The notes: generated by a model not told the origin, from the sequence alone. A DNA stretch of 34,155 bases from Bordetella parapertussis (GCA_945872285.1 CAMBZR010000033.1:1-34155); one strand, 5' to 3'. Counted from the stretch's first letter, positions 25,552 through 33,744 are shown. A program made the numbers and translations.

Positions 25552-27861
25552 TCATTGTTTTATCACGCCGCGCAGCTTATTTTGATAAATTTCTTCGCTA
25601 GCCTCTTCTAGGCTTGCTGGCGCTAAGGCACCAGGCGTGATCCGCAGACGATCAATTTTGCCGGTGTACTCAAAGGCGCCTTGATGTTTGTAGCGCTCGC
25701 TGACGGCGGTTCGCCTTGAGATGCCGACACTTAGCCCGCAGCTGGGGACGCGTAGCAAGCTTGGTGACAAATCCACTTTGTGAACGTGTTGCACGCCATT
25801 GAGCGCGATGTCGGCACTGCCTTTGCGGTCACCCGTTGCGTGATAGCTGAATTCGAAGACTTGCGCGCCACTCGTTAAGGTGATTGGCGCGATGGTTTTT
25901 GGGCTATGCCACCATTGATACACAAAATGTAACGCGCCTTGCTCAACAAACAAGGTCAACCCGCAAAATCTATCGCCCAGCGCAAAAATCACGCCTTCAT
26001 CGCCTGCATGCCAGTCGAAGGTCGCACGCATGACATAACTGCGATCCCCCACCATGGGCGTTAAAAGCAGCCCAGGTGTCGAATGTGCAGTTCGGAAAAA
26101 ATCACGTTCGATGAACAGCCGACTTTGCTCGTACGGTGGAAAGGTGGTGTTGCGACTTTCATTGCGAGTGTCGATTGGATAGACGTAGTTTGTGCCTGCC
26201 TCTGCGTCAAACTCAGCAATCAGTTTGGCTACGATTTCAGGGAGAGTGCTTGCCAGATCAGTCAACTCAGCTGGATCCTGCTCTAAGTTGAACAACATCC
26301 AATTGTCGAGGTCGATCGCCTTGTCTGGGGTTTGTAGGGAAACGATTTTCCATTGACCAGAGATATAGGCACGATTGCCTTGCAGCTCGTAGTATTGACG
26401 CTCTCGTCTGGCGGGGGCTGTTGAATCTTTCAAGGCACTTGCAAAGCTGACCCCATCTAGCCCTCGAGTTTGATAGCCCTTAAAGTGTTCGGGTCGGGCG
26501 GCACCGGTGACATCCATTAAGGTTGGCAAGATATCCGTCACGTGGGTCCACTGGCGGCGTAGAGCACCACGGTCAGAAATTCCGGCAGGCCAGTGCACGA
26601 CAAGTGGTACACGGATACCGCCCGCCATTGGGGTGCGTTTGAAAAAGCGATAGGGCGTGTTGCTGACTTGTGTCCAGCCGGTTGGGTAGCAAATGTAGGT
26701 GTGCTCTCCTCCGACCTGACCGTCTTTGAGTAGTTGCAGGTTTAAAGCCATGTTATCAACTGCGCCCACTCGACGGCCAATTAAGTTCATGACACCTTTG
26801 GGGCCAGCGACAGAGTTTGCGCCGTTATCCGAAGTGATCATGATGATTGTATTGTCGAGTTGCCCGGTTTGTTTTAGGCATTGAACAAGGCGTCCAACGT
26901 TTTGGTCGGCGTTATCGACTAACGCTGCGTAGACTTCCATATAACGCGCAAATAACGCTTGCTCGTCTGGGTTCATGTCTGCCCATGCTGGCACCCCAGG
27001 GTTACGAGGGGCGAAGCCTGCGGTAGGTTCGATCAGGTCATTTGCGCGTTGGCGCTCGAAGCGTTGCTCGCGCATCGCGTCCCAACCCAAGTCGTAGCGC
27101 CCACGATACCGTGCCAAGTCGTCAGGCTTTGCTTGCAAAGGGCCATGGGGCGTTTGAAACGCCAGATAAAGAAAAAAAGGTGTGTCTGGGGCACAGCTTT
27201 TTTGCTGGGCAATCCAGTCGATTGCACGTCCGGTGTAGTCGTCAGGCGCGAAGTAGCCGTCTGGATAGCGCAGCGCGCTGGCTAACTGGTTGCCCTCCAT
27301 CATGTTGTCGGGCTGAAAGTAGCTGGTTTCAGGGGCCATGAAGCCATAAAACTGATCAAAGCCTCGTTGAACAGGCCAAGAGCTATTGTCAGCACCAGGA
27401 AAATTATTTCGATCGTAGGTGTTGTGCCATTTTCCAGCTGCCATCGTCGCATAGTGATGTTGGCGCATCACTTCAGCGATGGTTGGTGCGTCGGGGGCGA
27501 TCTCGCCCTTGTAGCCCGGAAACCCAGGGTCATTGTGTGAGAGCCAACCACAACCAACGCTGTGGGGGTTTTTGCCAGTCAGTAAGGCGGCGCGGGCGGG
27601 CGTACACATCGGCACGGTTGTGTAGTTCGTAAAGCGAAGCCCATTGGCAGCCAACGCATCGATGTTTGGGGTCTCAATTTCGCCACCAAAACAACCTAGA
27701 TCTGAATACCCCATGTCATCCATGAGGATCACGATCACGTTTGGCGCACCTGCCGGCGCCCGGCTTGGGGTGTTCCAGTGGGGGGTCGACTCCGCAAGGG
27801 TTTTGCCAATGCGACCATTGAACGTTGGCCAGATTAGTGAGCTTGCATGATCGTTGGGCAT
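25552..27861 (-). CDS. Long Cys-type arylsulfatase-like protein (769 residues)
   Basis: A second alkaline-phosphatase-superfamily sulfatase, paralogous to the 538-residue one. D48-D49 lie in LMDDMGYSDLGCFGGE, and the modification motif is CTPARAALLTG beginning at C86 (C-x-P-x-R fits FGE recognition). GKWH near 147-150, TSDNGAN and FKRTPMAGG follow. Residues from about 560 onward form an extra beta-rich domain (stretches GVIFALGDRFCGLTLFVE, FEFSYHATGDRKGSADIALN), resembling the C-terminal sandwich of long arylsulfatases. There is no signal peptide; the N-terminus is polar, so cytoplasmic location is inferred. It starts 11 bases after the Bug receptor gene's upstream neighbour order: it directly follows that gene on the transcript. 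Confidence 0.95.
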   Translation of the reverse strand: MPNDHASSLIWPTFNGRIGKTLAESTPHWNTPSRAPAGAPNVIVILMDDMGYSDLGCFGGEIETPNIDALAANGLRFTNYTTVPMCTPARAALLTGKNPHSVGCGWLSHNDPGFPGYKGEIAPDAPTIAEVMRQHHYATMAAGKWHNTYDRNNFPGADNSSWPVQRGFDQFYGFMAPETSYFQPDNMMEGNQLASALRYPDGYFAPDDYTGRAIDWIAQQKSCAPDTPFFLYLAFQTPHGPLQAKPDDLARYRGRYDLGWDAMREQRFERQRANDLIEPTAGFAPRNPGVPAWADMNPDEQALFARYMEVYAALVDNADQNVGRLVQCLKQTGQLDNTIIMITSDNGANSVAGPKGVMNLIGRRVGAVDNMALNLQLLKDGQVGGEHTYICYPTGWTQVSNTPYRFFKRTPMAGGIRVPLVVHWPAGISDRGALRRQWTHVTDILPTLMDVTGAARPEHFKGYQTRGLDGVSFASALKDSTAPARRERQYYELQGNRAYISGQWKIVSLQTPDKAIDLDNWMLFNLEQDPAELTDLASTLPEIVAKLIAEFDAEAGTNYVYPIDTRNESRNTTFPPYEQSRLFIERDFFRTAHSTPGLLLTPMVGDRSYVMRATFDWHAGDEGVIFALGDRFCGLTLFVEQGALHFVYQWWHSPKTIAPITLTSGAQVFEFSYHATGDRKGSADIALNGVQHVHKVDLSPSLLRVPSCGLSVGISRRTAVSERYKHQGAFEYTGKIDRLRITPGALAPASLEEASEEIYQNKLRGVIKQ

Positions 27862-27872
27862 AGTCGGGCTTT

Positions 27873-28862
27873 CTATTCTTTAGGAATATTTGCTTTGCTG
27901 ACCACACCAGCCCATTTCTCTTTATCTTGCACCAGAAAGTTTTTGAAATCGCTCCGGCTAGCCAAGGTGGCGGTGGTCATTCCATTTTGTTCTAGCGTCG
28001 TGCGCACTTCGCCGTTAACAAGTGCCTTGCCAATTTCGCGATGTAGCAGCGCCAAGATCGCTTCTGGCGTACCTGAGGGCGCGAAGATACCTAACCATTG
28101 GTCTGCCTCAAACTGCAAAACGCCTGCTTGCGCCATGGTCGGCAAGTCTGGCAAGCCAGCATAAGGCTTTGCGCTTGTGACCGCCAACGCACGAATTTTA
28201 TTCGCTTTGATTTGCGGGATGGCGACGGTCGCATTGGCAAACAATAAATCTACCTCACCCGCAATGACATCCGTCATCGCCTGAGGTGCGCCTTTGTACG
28301 GGACATGTAATAAGTCAATTCCGGCCAACGTCTTAAACAGTTCTGCTGAAAGGTGGGCCGGCGAGCCAACTCCTGCCGACGCGTAGGTGAGCTTACCGGG
28401 CTTGGTTTTTGCAAGAGCGATCAGTTCTTGTACGCTTGTCACCTTGAGTCGTGGGCTTGCTACGAGCACCGAAGGTGCCCAAGCAATCAGCGCAATGGGT
28501 GCCAAATCAGCAGACATGTCAAACGGCATCTTCGTGCGCAGCACGGCATTGATGCTTAGGGCTGATGTGGTTAACAAGAGCGTGTAGCCATCTGGGGGGG
28601 CTTTGGCAACCGAATCAGCACCCACAATGCCACCAGCCCCGAGTTTGTTCTCGACGACGATTGCTTGCTTCAGCGAGGGCTGAAGCATTTTCGCGGTGGT
28701 GCGACCTGCAATATCCACCAGCCCGCCCGCTGGCCAAGGGATGACGAGTCGTATCGGTTTGTCAGGGTAGTCTTGCGCGCTCGCGGGCAGGCTGAAGACT
28801 GCGCCCATAACTAGGGTGATACAAGCGCTCAGCCACCTTGAGGTGTTGTTGAGAACTCGCAT
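27873..28862 (-). CDS. Bug/TctC-family periplasmic receptor (orphan)
   Basis: A 329-residue tripartite-tricarboxylate-transporter-type binding protein, abundant in Burkholderiales. A Sec signal (MRVLNNTSRWLSACITLVMG, cleavage after ASA at 27-29) precedes YPDKPIRLVIPWPAGGLVDI, the diagnostic N-terminal loop. LLHVPYKGAPQAMTDVIAGE is also characteristic. The ATG at 28862 gives a standard signal peptide and lies five bases after the PHP stop. Longer starts at 28898 (ATG) or 28928 overlap that gene. No TctA or TctB membrane component is in the window, so it is an orphan that may sense ligand or deliver it elsewhere. Known Bug ligands include carboxylates and aromatic acids. Confidence 0.93.
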   Translation of the reverse strand: MRVLNNTSRWLSACITLVMGAVFSLPASAQDYPDKPIRLVIPWPAGGLVDIAGRTTAKMLQPSLKQAIVVENKLGAGGIVGADSVAKAPPDGYTLLLTTSALSINAVLRTKMPFDMSADLAPIALIAWAPSVLVASPRLKVTSVQELIALAKTKPGKLTYASAGVGSPAHLSAELFKTLAGIDLLHVPYKGAPQAMTDVIAGEVDLLFANATVAIPQIKANKIRALAVTSAKPYAGLPDLPTMAQAGVLQFEADQWLGIFAPSGTPEAILALLHREIGKALVNGEVRTTLEQNGMTTATLASRSDFKNFLVQDKEKWAGVVSKANIPKE

Positions 28863-28867
28863 GTCTT

Positions 28868-31111
28868 TTAGCGCGTCACGTAAATTGGACTTGACCATAT
28901 CAGATGCCCGTTTTCTTGAGTGAGACAAACATACAAAGCGTTGTCAACATGATCGTTGAGTTTGATACGCCGCGAAATATCAACTGCATGATGGTGATTC
29001 TCGTCTGGCAATCTAAAGATACGAAGCTGGCGCTTAATCCCTCCGGCCTCAAAGACTATGTCGTCAAGGCCAATGTCGGAGATTGCGATCTTGCACTTGA
29101 CCAACGCAGTATCGATACTCAGTGTACCGGCTTGAGGGTCGTCTAACCAGATATCAAAGCCGCCAAAGCCGCCCGTCGTTAACGCTGACCACTCGATTTG
29201 TTGCGGACCCTTAAGGACAACTTGCTTATCCAGGTTCCACATATTGAATTGAGACATACGTTCGACCCGATTGTCCTCGATCGCGCAGTGGCCATCCCAG
29301 ACCGTCTGTCTTCCGCGCCCACGGTATTCTGAGCCTTCCCAGATGACACGGATACGGCGGCCGAGCTCGTTGGGCGTGTAGGGACGATAGGTTTCCAGCA
29401 CTTCAAGCCGATTGCGAATTTCAACGCGTTCGATCGCCGCAGAACCGATTGCCTCTATCTTAAGTTCAACGTAGGCATCTTGAGCTTCGAGAATGTCCCC
29501 CATGAGGGCTGTTTTTACTAAAGAGCTCGTTGTTGCACCCATGTTGGGGTCATCTGCGAACAGTTTGGCCTCGTGATCGAAGTTTGCGCGAACATCAAGC
29601 AGGACTCTGCACCCAGTTGTGGCGTAGTGATGACGCTTGCGTAACGCTTCAAACAAGGCTTCGCGAGTGAGGTCACGGGCGAGCAAGCACGACAAGCCGC
29701 CATAGGCACCAAACAGAGAGGCACCAGGATGGCTGGCGCCATGACGTCCTTTGTGACCGTCAGAGTTCGCGAGAATGCCGACTCTATACCCCTGCTCGAA
29801 GGCATCGTGAATCAACCATTCAAAGGTGCCCCAGTCTGAATGAACTTCGACTGATTTTTCGATACGTAAATCGTGCGCGATCGTGATGTCAGCATAGCGG
29901 CCACCGATATGGGCGAAGACAACGGCATCTTCGTTTTTTAAGGCATCGAATAAATCATTCGCACTATTCGCATCACTGGCAACGTCGGCCAGATCGTCTA
30001 CCAAGGCGTGCGAGGACCGATGAATTTGACGACCTTCATGCATGAACATGACGTTGCGATCACCGCCTAAGCCGGTATTGCCCGACCACTCATAACCGGG
30101 GTAGATGATAAAGCGACCATTTTCGTTGAACTCAGCCGTTAGTTCGTTCAGATGATTCCAAAAGGGAGTCGTAATCTGAAAGTCATTGCCTTGATGGCTC
30201 ATCGCATCCAGAAACGCCCTGTCGCGAGCAAATTCAATCAGTTCGCGAGCTGAATTGGTGCCAATCGTTTCTTCGGATTGTCCGTGCAAATCAGCCCAAT
30301 AGTGCAAGAGTGGGGCATTTGAAACGATACGCAAGGGATTGCTCACGCACAGTAATTTTTCTGTTGCGTCATAGACCGCGATGGTGACATCACAAGGTGT
30401 GTGAATTGTTAGGTTATCGAGCCTGATCGCGTGTTGGCCGCGCTGCATGTCGATGCGTTCAGGTAGTCCTTCGATCGGTTGACTGGCACGCAGCGTGAAG
30501 ACACCTTGCATCTGATCGCTCGGGTTACCCCATTTATCCTCACCTTTGAAGCCAAGACTGAATGTTTGTCCGCAGTTGCGTAGAGTGGGCAGAATGGCTT
30601 TCCACGTCACTGGCGGGCCCGCGACGACGGCGATACAAGGCTGTTCAGGCAGGCCTGAATAACGATAGGTCGCAAATGGGTCGACTAAGACACGAAACTC
30701 AAAAGTGGGTTCTGCAAACGTTTGGATCCGCATGCCAGGCGATCCCTTTGAGCGGTCGCCAAAACACACAATGATTTGATCGCCTTCGCGAAGAAAACCG
30801 CGAACAACCCGAATGAACAAGGTCTTGTCCCAAGGTCTGACGTTACGCTTGCCGTCATACTGTACTTCAAGGATTGCACCGTTTGAGGCAACAACTGTGG
30901 TGTAGTTTGCTGCAGTCGGATCGCTCCATTGTGGGCGACCCATGTCGCTTGCAAAACGGTGAACAATCTTGAGTGAACCCGTGTCATCCACCCCGAAGTA
31001 GCCCGCCGTGTATACCAACGTGAAGGTCTGAAAACTACCAGCTTCGAAAGAGCCAGAAGGTGAGACGGTCGCACTACCCATGCGCTCAGAAAGATAATTG
31101 GTTTGTGACAT
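28868..31111 (-). CDS. PHP/DUF3604-like metallohydrolase (747 residues)
   Basis: A large protein that I assign to the PHP/DUF3604 group by motif. Residues 1 to about 265 form a beta-rich region without recognised catalytic motifs. From about 270 the PHP-like domain begins with WADLHGQS, where H276 is kept but the second His of the usual HxH is Q278. Further candidate metal ligands are H306 (MSHQGND), H401 (VFAHIGGR), H424 (VEVHSDWG), D451 and H453 (ANSDGHKG), then RKRHHYATTGCR near 491-502, typical of DUF3604. The C-terminal 240 residues are again beta-rich. There is no signal peptide. It should be a phosphoester-type or related hydrolase acting on the imported compound, but the reaction is unproven. 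Confidence 0.82.
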   Translation of the reverse strand: MSQTNYLSERMGSATVSPSGSFEAGSFQTFTLVYTAGYFGVDDTGSLKIVHRFASDMGRPQWSDPTAANYTTVVASNGAILEVQYDGKRNVRPWDKTLFIRVVRGFLREGDQIIVCFGDRSKGSPGMRIQTFAEPTFEFRVLVDPFATYRYSGLPEQPCIAVVAGPPVTWKAILPTLRNCGQTFSLGFKGEDKWGNPSDQMQGVFTLRASQPIEGLPERIDMQRGQHAIRLDNLTIHTPCDVTIAVYDATEKLLCVSNPLRIVSNAPLLHYWADLHGQSEETIGTNSARELIEFARDRAFLDAMSHQGNDFQITTPFWNHLNELTAEFNENGRFIIYPGYEWSGNTGLGGDRNVMFMHEGRQIHRSSHALVDDLADVASDANSANDLFDALKNEDAVVFAHIGGRYADITIAHDLRIEKSVEVHSDWGTFEWLIHDAFEQGYRVGILANSDGHKGRHGASHPGASLFGAYGGLSCLLARDLTREALFEALRKRHHYATTGCRVLLDVRANFDHEAKLFADDPNMGATTSSLVKTALMGDILEAQDAYVELKIEAIGSAAIERVEIRNRLEVLETYRPYTPNELGRRIRVIWEGSEYRGRGRQTVWDGHCAIEDNRVERMSQFNMWNLDKQVVLKGPQQIEWSALTTGGFGGFDIWLDDPQAGTLSIDTALVKCKIAISDIGLDDIVFEAGGIKRQLRIFRLPDENHHHAVDISRRIKLNDHVDNALYVCLTQENGHLIWSSPIYVTR

Positions 31112-31150
31112 CTTGGGCTCTTCGTTTGTTAGCTAGGTTACACATTTAAT

Positions 31151-31231
31151 TGAATGATTCGTGGTGTGAAGCAAAGATGAATGAGTTGTTAGATCTGGCA
31201 AGGATGAATGACTCGTTGTTTCAGGCAAAGA
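31151..31231. repeat. Three tandem 27-bp imperfect repeats between regulator and PHP genes
   Basis: Units start at 31151, 31178 and 31205, exactly 27 bases apart, each opening with TGAATGA followed by TTCGT, GTTGT or CTCGT. Units 1 and 3 agree at about 22 of 27 positions and also share GCAAAGA at their ends. The third unit runs into the last codons of the GntR gene (TGA at 31221-31223). The repeats could bind the regulator or may be tandem copies of the gene's 3' end. Confidence 0.85.
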
Positions 31232-32084
31232 GTTCTGAGTAGTCCGCCGATCTCCGCGTTAAGGCACTGGCCGCATTGATTTTGCTACTCACGCGGAACG
31301 TGTATTCATACGAATCTGCATGGGCGCAATACAACGCGTATTCTATCGGGGTGTTGTCAGCCAAATATGAAATTCTTTCGAGCGCGATCAACGGGGTGCC
31401 AGGAGGCATACGTAACAGCTTACGGGTCTTGGCTTCGGATAGTTGTGCTCGAATTGAAACATCGGCATGAGCGATCTTTAGCTGATGAAGCGACTCGATG
31501 ATATGGTAAGACGTGTGCTTTTCGGCTAAGGTGCGAGTGACTCCGACGAGTTGTGGTGCGAGATAGACCCACGCAACAGCAAACGGCTCGCCGTTGCGGC
31601 AATACAATCTTTTCCAGTAGGTGACTTGTTTGTTGTCTGACTGAAGTTTTTCAGAAACACGTGTCGGTGCAGCTTGCTTAATGAACTCAAGCAGTTCTAT
31701 TTCAGGATTCACACCCCTGGCGACTAACTCATCAAAGAAACCGTGTAGTTCGACGAGATCATGCTTAACCGGACGTGCAGTGACGAAGGTTCCTTTTCCT
31801 TGACGACGAACGAGCAGGCTTTCAGATACAAGTTGAATCACAGCTTGCCTGGCAGTGATGCGCGAGACGCCATATGTCTGAGAAAGCTCTTGCTCGGTTG
31901 CGATGCGGTCGCCCTGTTTATACACGCCGGTCGTGATCGCGTCGCGTAAGTGTTGAGCTAACTGGCGGTGCATTGCAATAGGGCTGCTTCGATGCAGGCT
32001 GATGACAGCTTGCGCCGCAGGGCTTGGCGACTTGCGCTTTGCGGTCGGGCGCTTGCGGGCCGGCGCACCGTCTGTCTTACTCAC
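31221..32084 (-). CDS. GntR-family regulator, HutC/UTRA type
   Basis: A 287-residue repressor-type transcription factor. The winged helix-turn-helix is in YKQGDRIATEQELSQTYGVS and ITARQAVIQLVSESLLVRRQ, ending QGKGTFV. The remaining 160 residues form a UTRA effector domain (LHGFFDELVARG, MPPGTPLIALERISY, PIEYALYCAHADSYEYTF). HutC-type proteins bind small ligands such as sugar phosphates or acids. The GTG at 32084 is preferred, overlapping the end of the reductase gene by eight bases. Longer starts would lie deep inside that gene. A Lys/Arg/Pro-rich tail precedes the DNA-binding domain. It is probably the local regulator of the sulfatase cluster and autoregulated. Confidence 0.93.
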   Translation of the reverse strand: MSKTDGAPARKRPTAKRKSPSPAAQAVISLHRSSPIAMHRQLAQHLRDAITTGVYKQGDRIATEQELSQTYGVSRITARQAVIQLVSESLLVRRQGKGTFVTARPVKHDLVELHGFFDELVARGVNPEIELLEFIKQAAPTRVSEKLQSDNKQVTYWKRLYCRNGEPFAVAWVYLAPQLVGVTRTLAEKHTSYHIIESLHQLKIAHADVSIRAQLSEAKTRKLLRMPPGTPLIALERISYLADNTPIEYALYCAHADSYEYTFRVSSKINAASALTRRSADYSELFA

Positions 32085-32994
32085 GCAAGAGCTCTGGGTT
32101 ATTAACAAGTGCCAAGGCACCAAAATCGCGGGCACCGTGACCCGCCTGCGTCGCGAGGGCGTAGTACTCAAGTACGGTCTTTGCTGTTCGGCTCGGTGTC
32201 CCTAGTGCATCGGCCATTGCAATAGCAAGCTTGTAGTCTTTGTGGGCAGCGGATAGCCGAAAGTAAGGGGTAAAGTCACCCTGAAACGCCTTGGCAATAA
32301 AAACGTTTTGCAGCGGCCAACTGTTCGCTGCAGTTTGCGGCAGGGCATCGCAGAAAATATTCAGATCTGCACCTGCCTGTTTAACCATGGCATAGGCTTC
32401 AGAAATCAAAGCGCCGTAGCCGCAAGACAGCAAATTATTGGCGAGCTTGATGGCCTGACCGGAACCCACCGGGCCACAGTAATCGATCGTGTTGCCCATC
32501 ATTGATAAAAGCCAATTCAGTGAGGTGCAAGTCGCCTGATCGCCGGAAGCGAACAAGCGCAGGTCACCGGCCGCAGCGGCTGGTGGTCCCTTGCCGACGG
32601 GGCAATCGATAAAACCGATGCCACGCGCTTGAAGTGCAGCGTGTAACTGACGGACGGCGTCAATACCATCGGTCGACATCCCGATGACGACGGATTCGGG
32701 TGCGAGATGCTCAGCCAGACCGTCGGGGCCTAGGGTAATTGCGAGAGAGATTGAAGGGTCGGGTAAGGACAGCAACACGATATCGCACGTCGCCGCGAGT
32801 TCTCGGGCTGAGGCCGTGCGTGTCGCGCCGAGTGCGACCAGGCGCGCAACTGCGGCCTCGTCGGGATCACAAACATTGAGCTGACCATGTTTTTTTAGAA
32901 TATTCATCGCCATGCCACCGCCCATCAGGCCTAGACCGATGAAACCGACTCGCTTGTCTGTGTGCATTGCGCCGTCAAATTTTTCTGGGTTCAT
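32077..32994 (-). CDS. 3-hydroxyisobutyrate dehydrogenase-like NAD(P)-dependent reductase
   Basis: A beta-hydroxyacid dehydrogenase of 305 residues. The Rossmann motif GFIGLGLMGGGMAMNIL lies near 17-33, substrate-binding DCPVGKGPPAAAAGDL near 129-144 (usual DAPVSGG) and the catalytic lysine in GQAIKLANNLLS near 178-189. The substrate motif is slightly divergent (VGKGP), so the substrate may differ from hydroxyisobutyrate or tartronate semialdehyde. The ATG at 32994 is used; a second ATG at 32967 starts nearer the Rossmann strand. It is the first gene of the cluster, about 70 bases from a strong candidate promoter. Confidence 0.93.
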   Translation of the reverse strand: MNPEKFDGAMHTDKRVGFIGLGLMGGGMAMNILKKHGQLNVCDPDEAAVARLVALGATRTASARELAATCDIVLLSLPDPSISLAITLGPDGLAEHLAPESVVIGMSTDGIDAVRQLHAALQARGIGFIDCPVGKGPPAAAAGDLRLFASGDQATCTSLNWLLSMMGNTIDYCGPVGSGQAIKLANNLLSCGYGALISEAYAMVKQAGADLNIFCDALPQTAANSWPLQNVFIAKAFQGDFTPYFRLSAAHKDYKLAIAMADALGTPSRTAKTVLEYYALATQAGHGARDFGALALVNNPELLRE

Positions 32995-33069
32995 TAAAAA
33001 TGCTAGGGAGGTTCTGTGTCAGGACCTGATGCGGGTGCAAGCAAACAGCTATCCGCATGGCGTATCGGT

Positions 33070-33098
33070 ATACTATATATCAATATATAACATTTCAA
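33070..33098 (-). promoter_or_regulatory. Sigma70-type promoter of the sulfatase cluster
   Basis: Read on the minus strand, TTGAAA (33098-33093), a 17-base spacer and TAGTAT (33075-33070) form a near-consensus promoter with optimal spacing. The spacer is extremely AT-rich and contains the near-palindrome TATATATCAATATATA. The predicted start is near 33063, about 70 bases before the reductase ATG. An operator for the GntR protein could overlap it. Confidence 0.7.
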
Positions 33099-33112
33099 GC
33101 TGGTGTCGATGT

Positions 33113-33247
33113 GAAACTCTATCTTTCGCGGCACAGGGCTTTGACGTTGCTTCGGTGCAACCTGCGTCCGCCTTAGCAAAGCTCATTAAAGATGACATCG
33201 CCAAGTGGCCTGCGATTATTAAACAGTCAGGTGCGAGGGTCGATTAA
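33113..33247 (+). pseudogene. 3' remnant of a Bug/TctC receptor gene
   Basis: The last 44 codons read FAAQGFDVASVQPA, then AKLIKDDIAKWPAIIKQSGARVD and stop, matching the usual C-terminus of Bug receptors (EQFAAFIKAEIAKW..VIKASG). Upstream of about 33113 the frame turns into the cluster promoter and the reverse complement of the reductase gene. The first about 280 residues and the signal peptide are missing. No start codon or ribosome binding site gives a sensible short protein. It differs from the C-terminus of the intact Bug receptor in this window, so it is not a local duplicate. Confidence 0.8.
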
Positions 33248-33282
33248 AATGAAGCTACCGTCTGAGTAATGAGGGACCGTTT

Positions 33283-33690
33283 TTGAAAACCGCTGATTTG
33301 CCAAGCCTCACGTTGTTTTTTGATGGCAAGTGCCCCTTATGTCAGGCAGAGATCGTGTTCTTGTCACGTCGAAATCAAGCAGGTTTGCTTGCCTTTATCG
33401 ACATCAACTCTGATCTCTACGATGAACGCGCTGTGGGCGTAAGCTGTGCGCAAGCGCTCGCCGAGATGGTTGGGCAGTTCGAAAGCGGCTTGGTCATAAA
33501 AGGACCCGCAGTATTTAGTGAGGCGTATCGGCGCGCAGGCTTGCCTCGGCTAGCTTGGGTGATGTCTCGCAAGACCCTCGCCCCATTGCTTGCGCTAGGC
33601 TATCGTCTTTTTGCTAAACATCGCCATCGCATTTCTAAACTCATCGGTCCGATGGCACTTTGGCTGGTGGGTGGCAAGGGTTCTAAATAG
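33283..33690 (+). CDS. DCC-family thiol-disulfide oxidoreductase-like protein (DUF393)
   Basis: A 135-residue DUF393 protein with the diagnostic DGKCPLCQAEI near residues 14-24, giving the DxxCxxC redox motif. The central stretch FIDINSDLYDERAVG and the later MSRKTLAPLLALGYRLFAKHR are typical for the family. The start is TTG at 33283 with GAGGGA about eight bases upstream; no ATG fits. It lies 35 bases after the Bug remnant and converges on the rhodanese gene. Substrate or partner unknown. Confidence 0.9.
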   Translation: MKTADLPSLTLFFDGKCPLCQAEIVFLSRRNQAGLLAFIDINSDLYDERAVGVSCAQALAEMVGQFESGLVIKGPAVFSEAYRRAGLPRLAWVMSRKTLAPLLALGYRLFAKHRHRISKLIGPMALWLVGGKGSK

Positions 33691-33699
33691 GCATCACGC

Positions 33700-33727
33700 T
33701 GCAAACTCACAAGCGCTAACGTTTGCA
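33700..33727. repeat. Inverted repeat between convergent genes
   Basis: TGCAAAC (33700-33706) and GTTTGCA (33721-33727) form a 7-bp stem with a 14-base loop between the ends of the DCC and rhodanese genes. No T-run follows on either strand, so termination is possible but weakly supported. Confidence 0.35.
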
Positions 33728-33744
33728 AAAACTGGCTGAGACGC

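Noticed and set aside
33070..33095. AT-rich block as an origin or phage attachment site
   Set aside because: It is explained by a promoter with 17-base spacing; no DnaA boxes, integrase gene or flanking direct repeats were seen.
32912..33112. Plus-strand open frame leading into the Bug remnant as a real gene
   Set aside because: Its first part is the reverse complement of the reductase gene and its promoter; only the segment from about 33113 shows receptor similarity.
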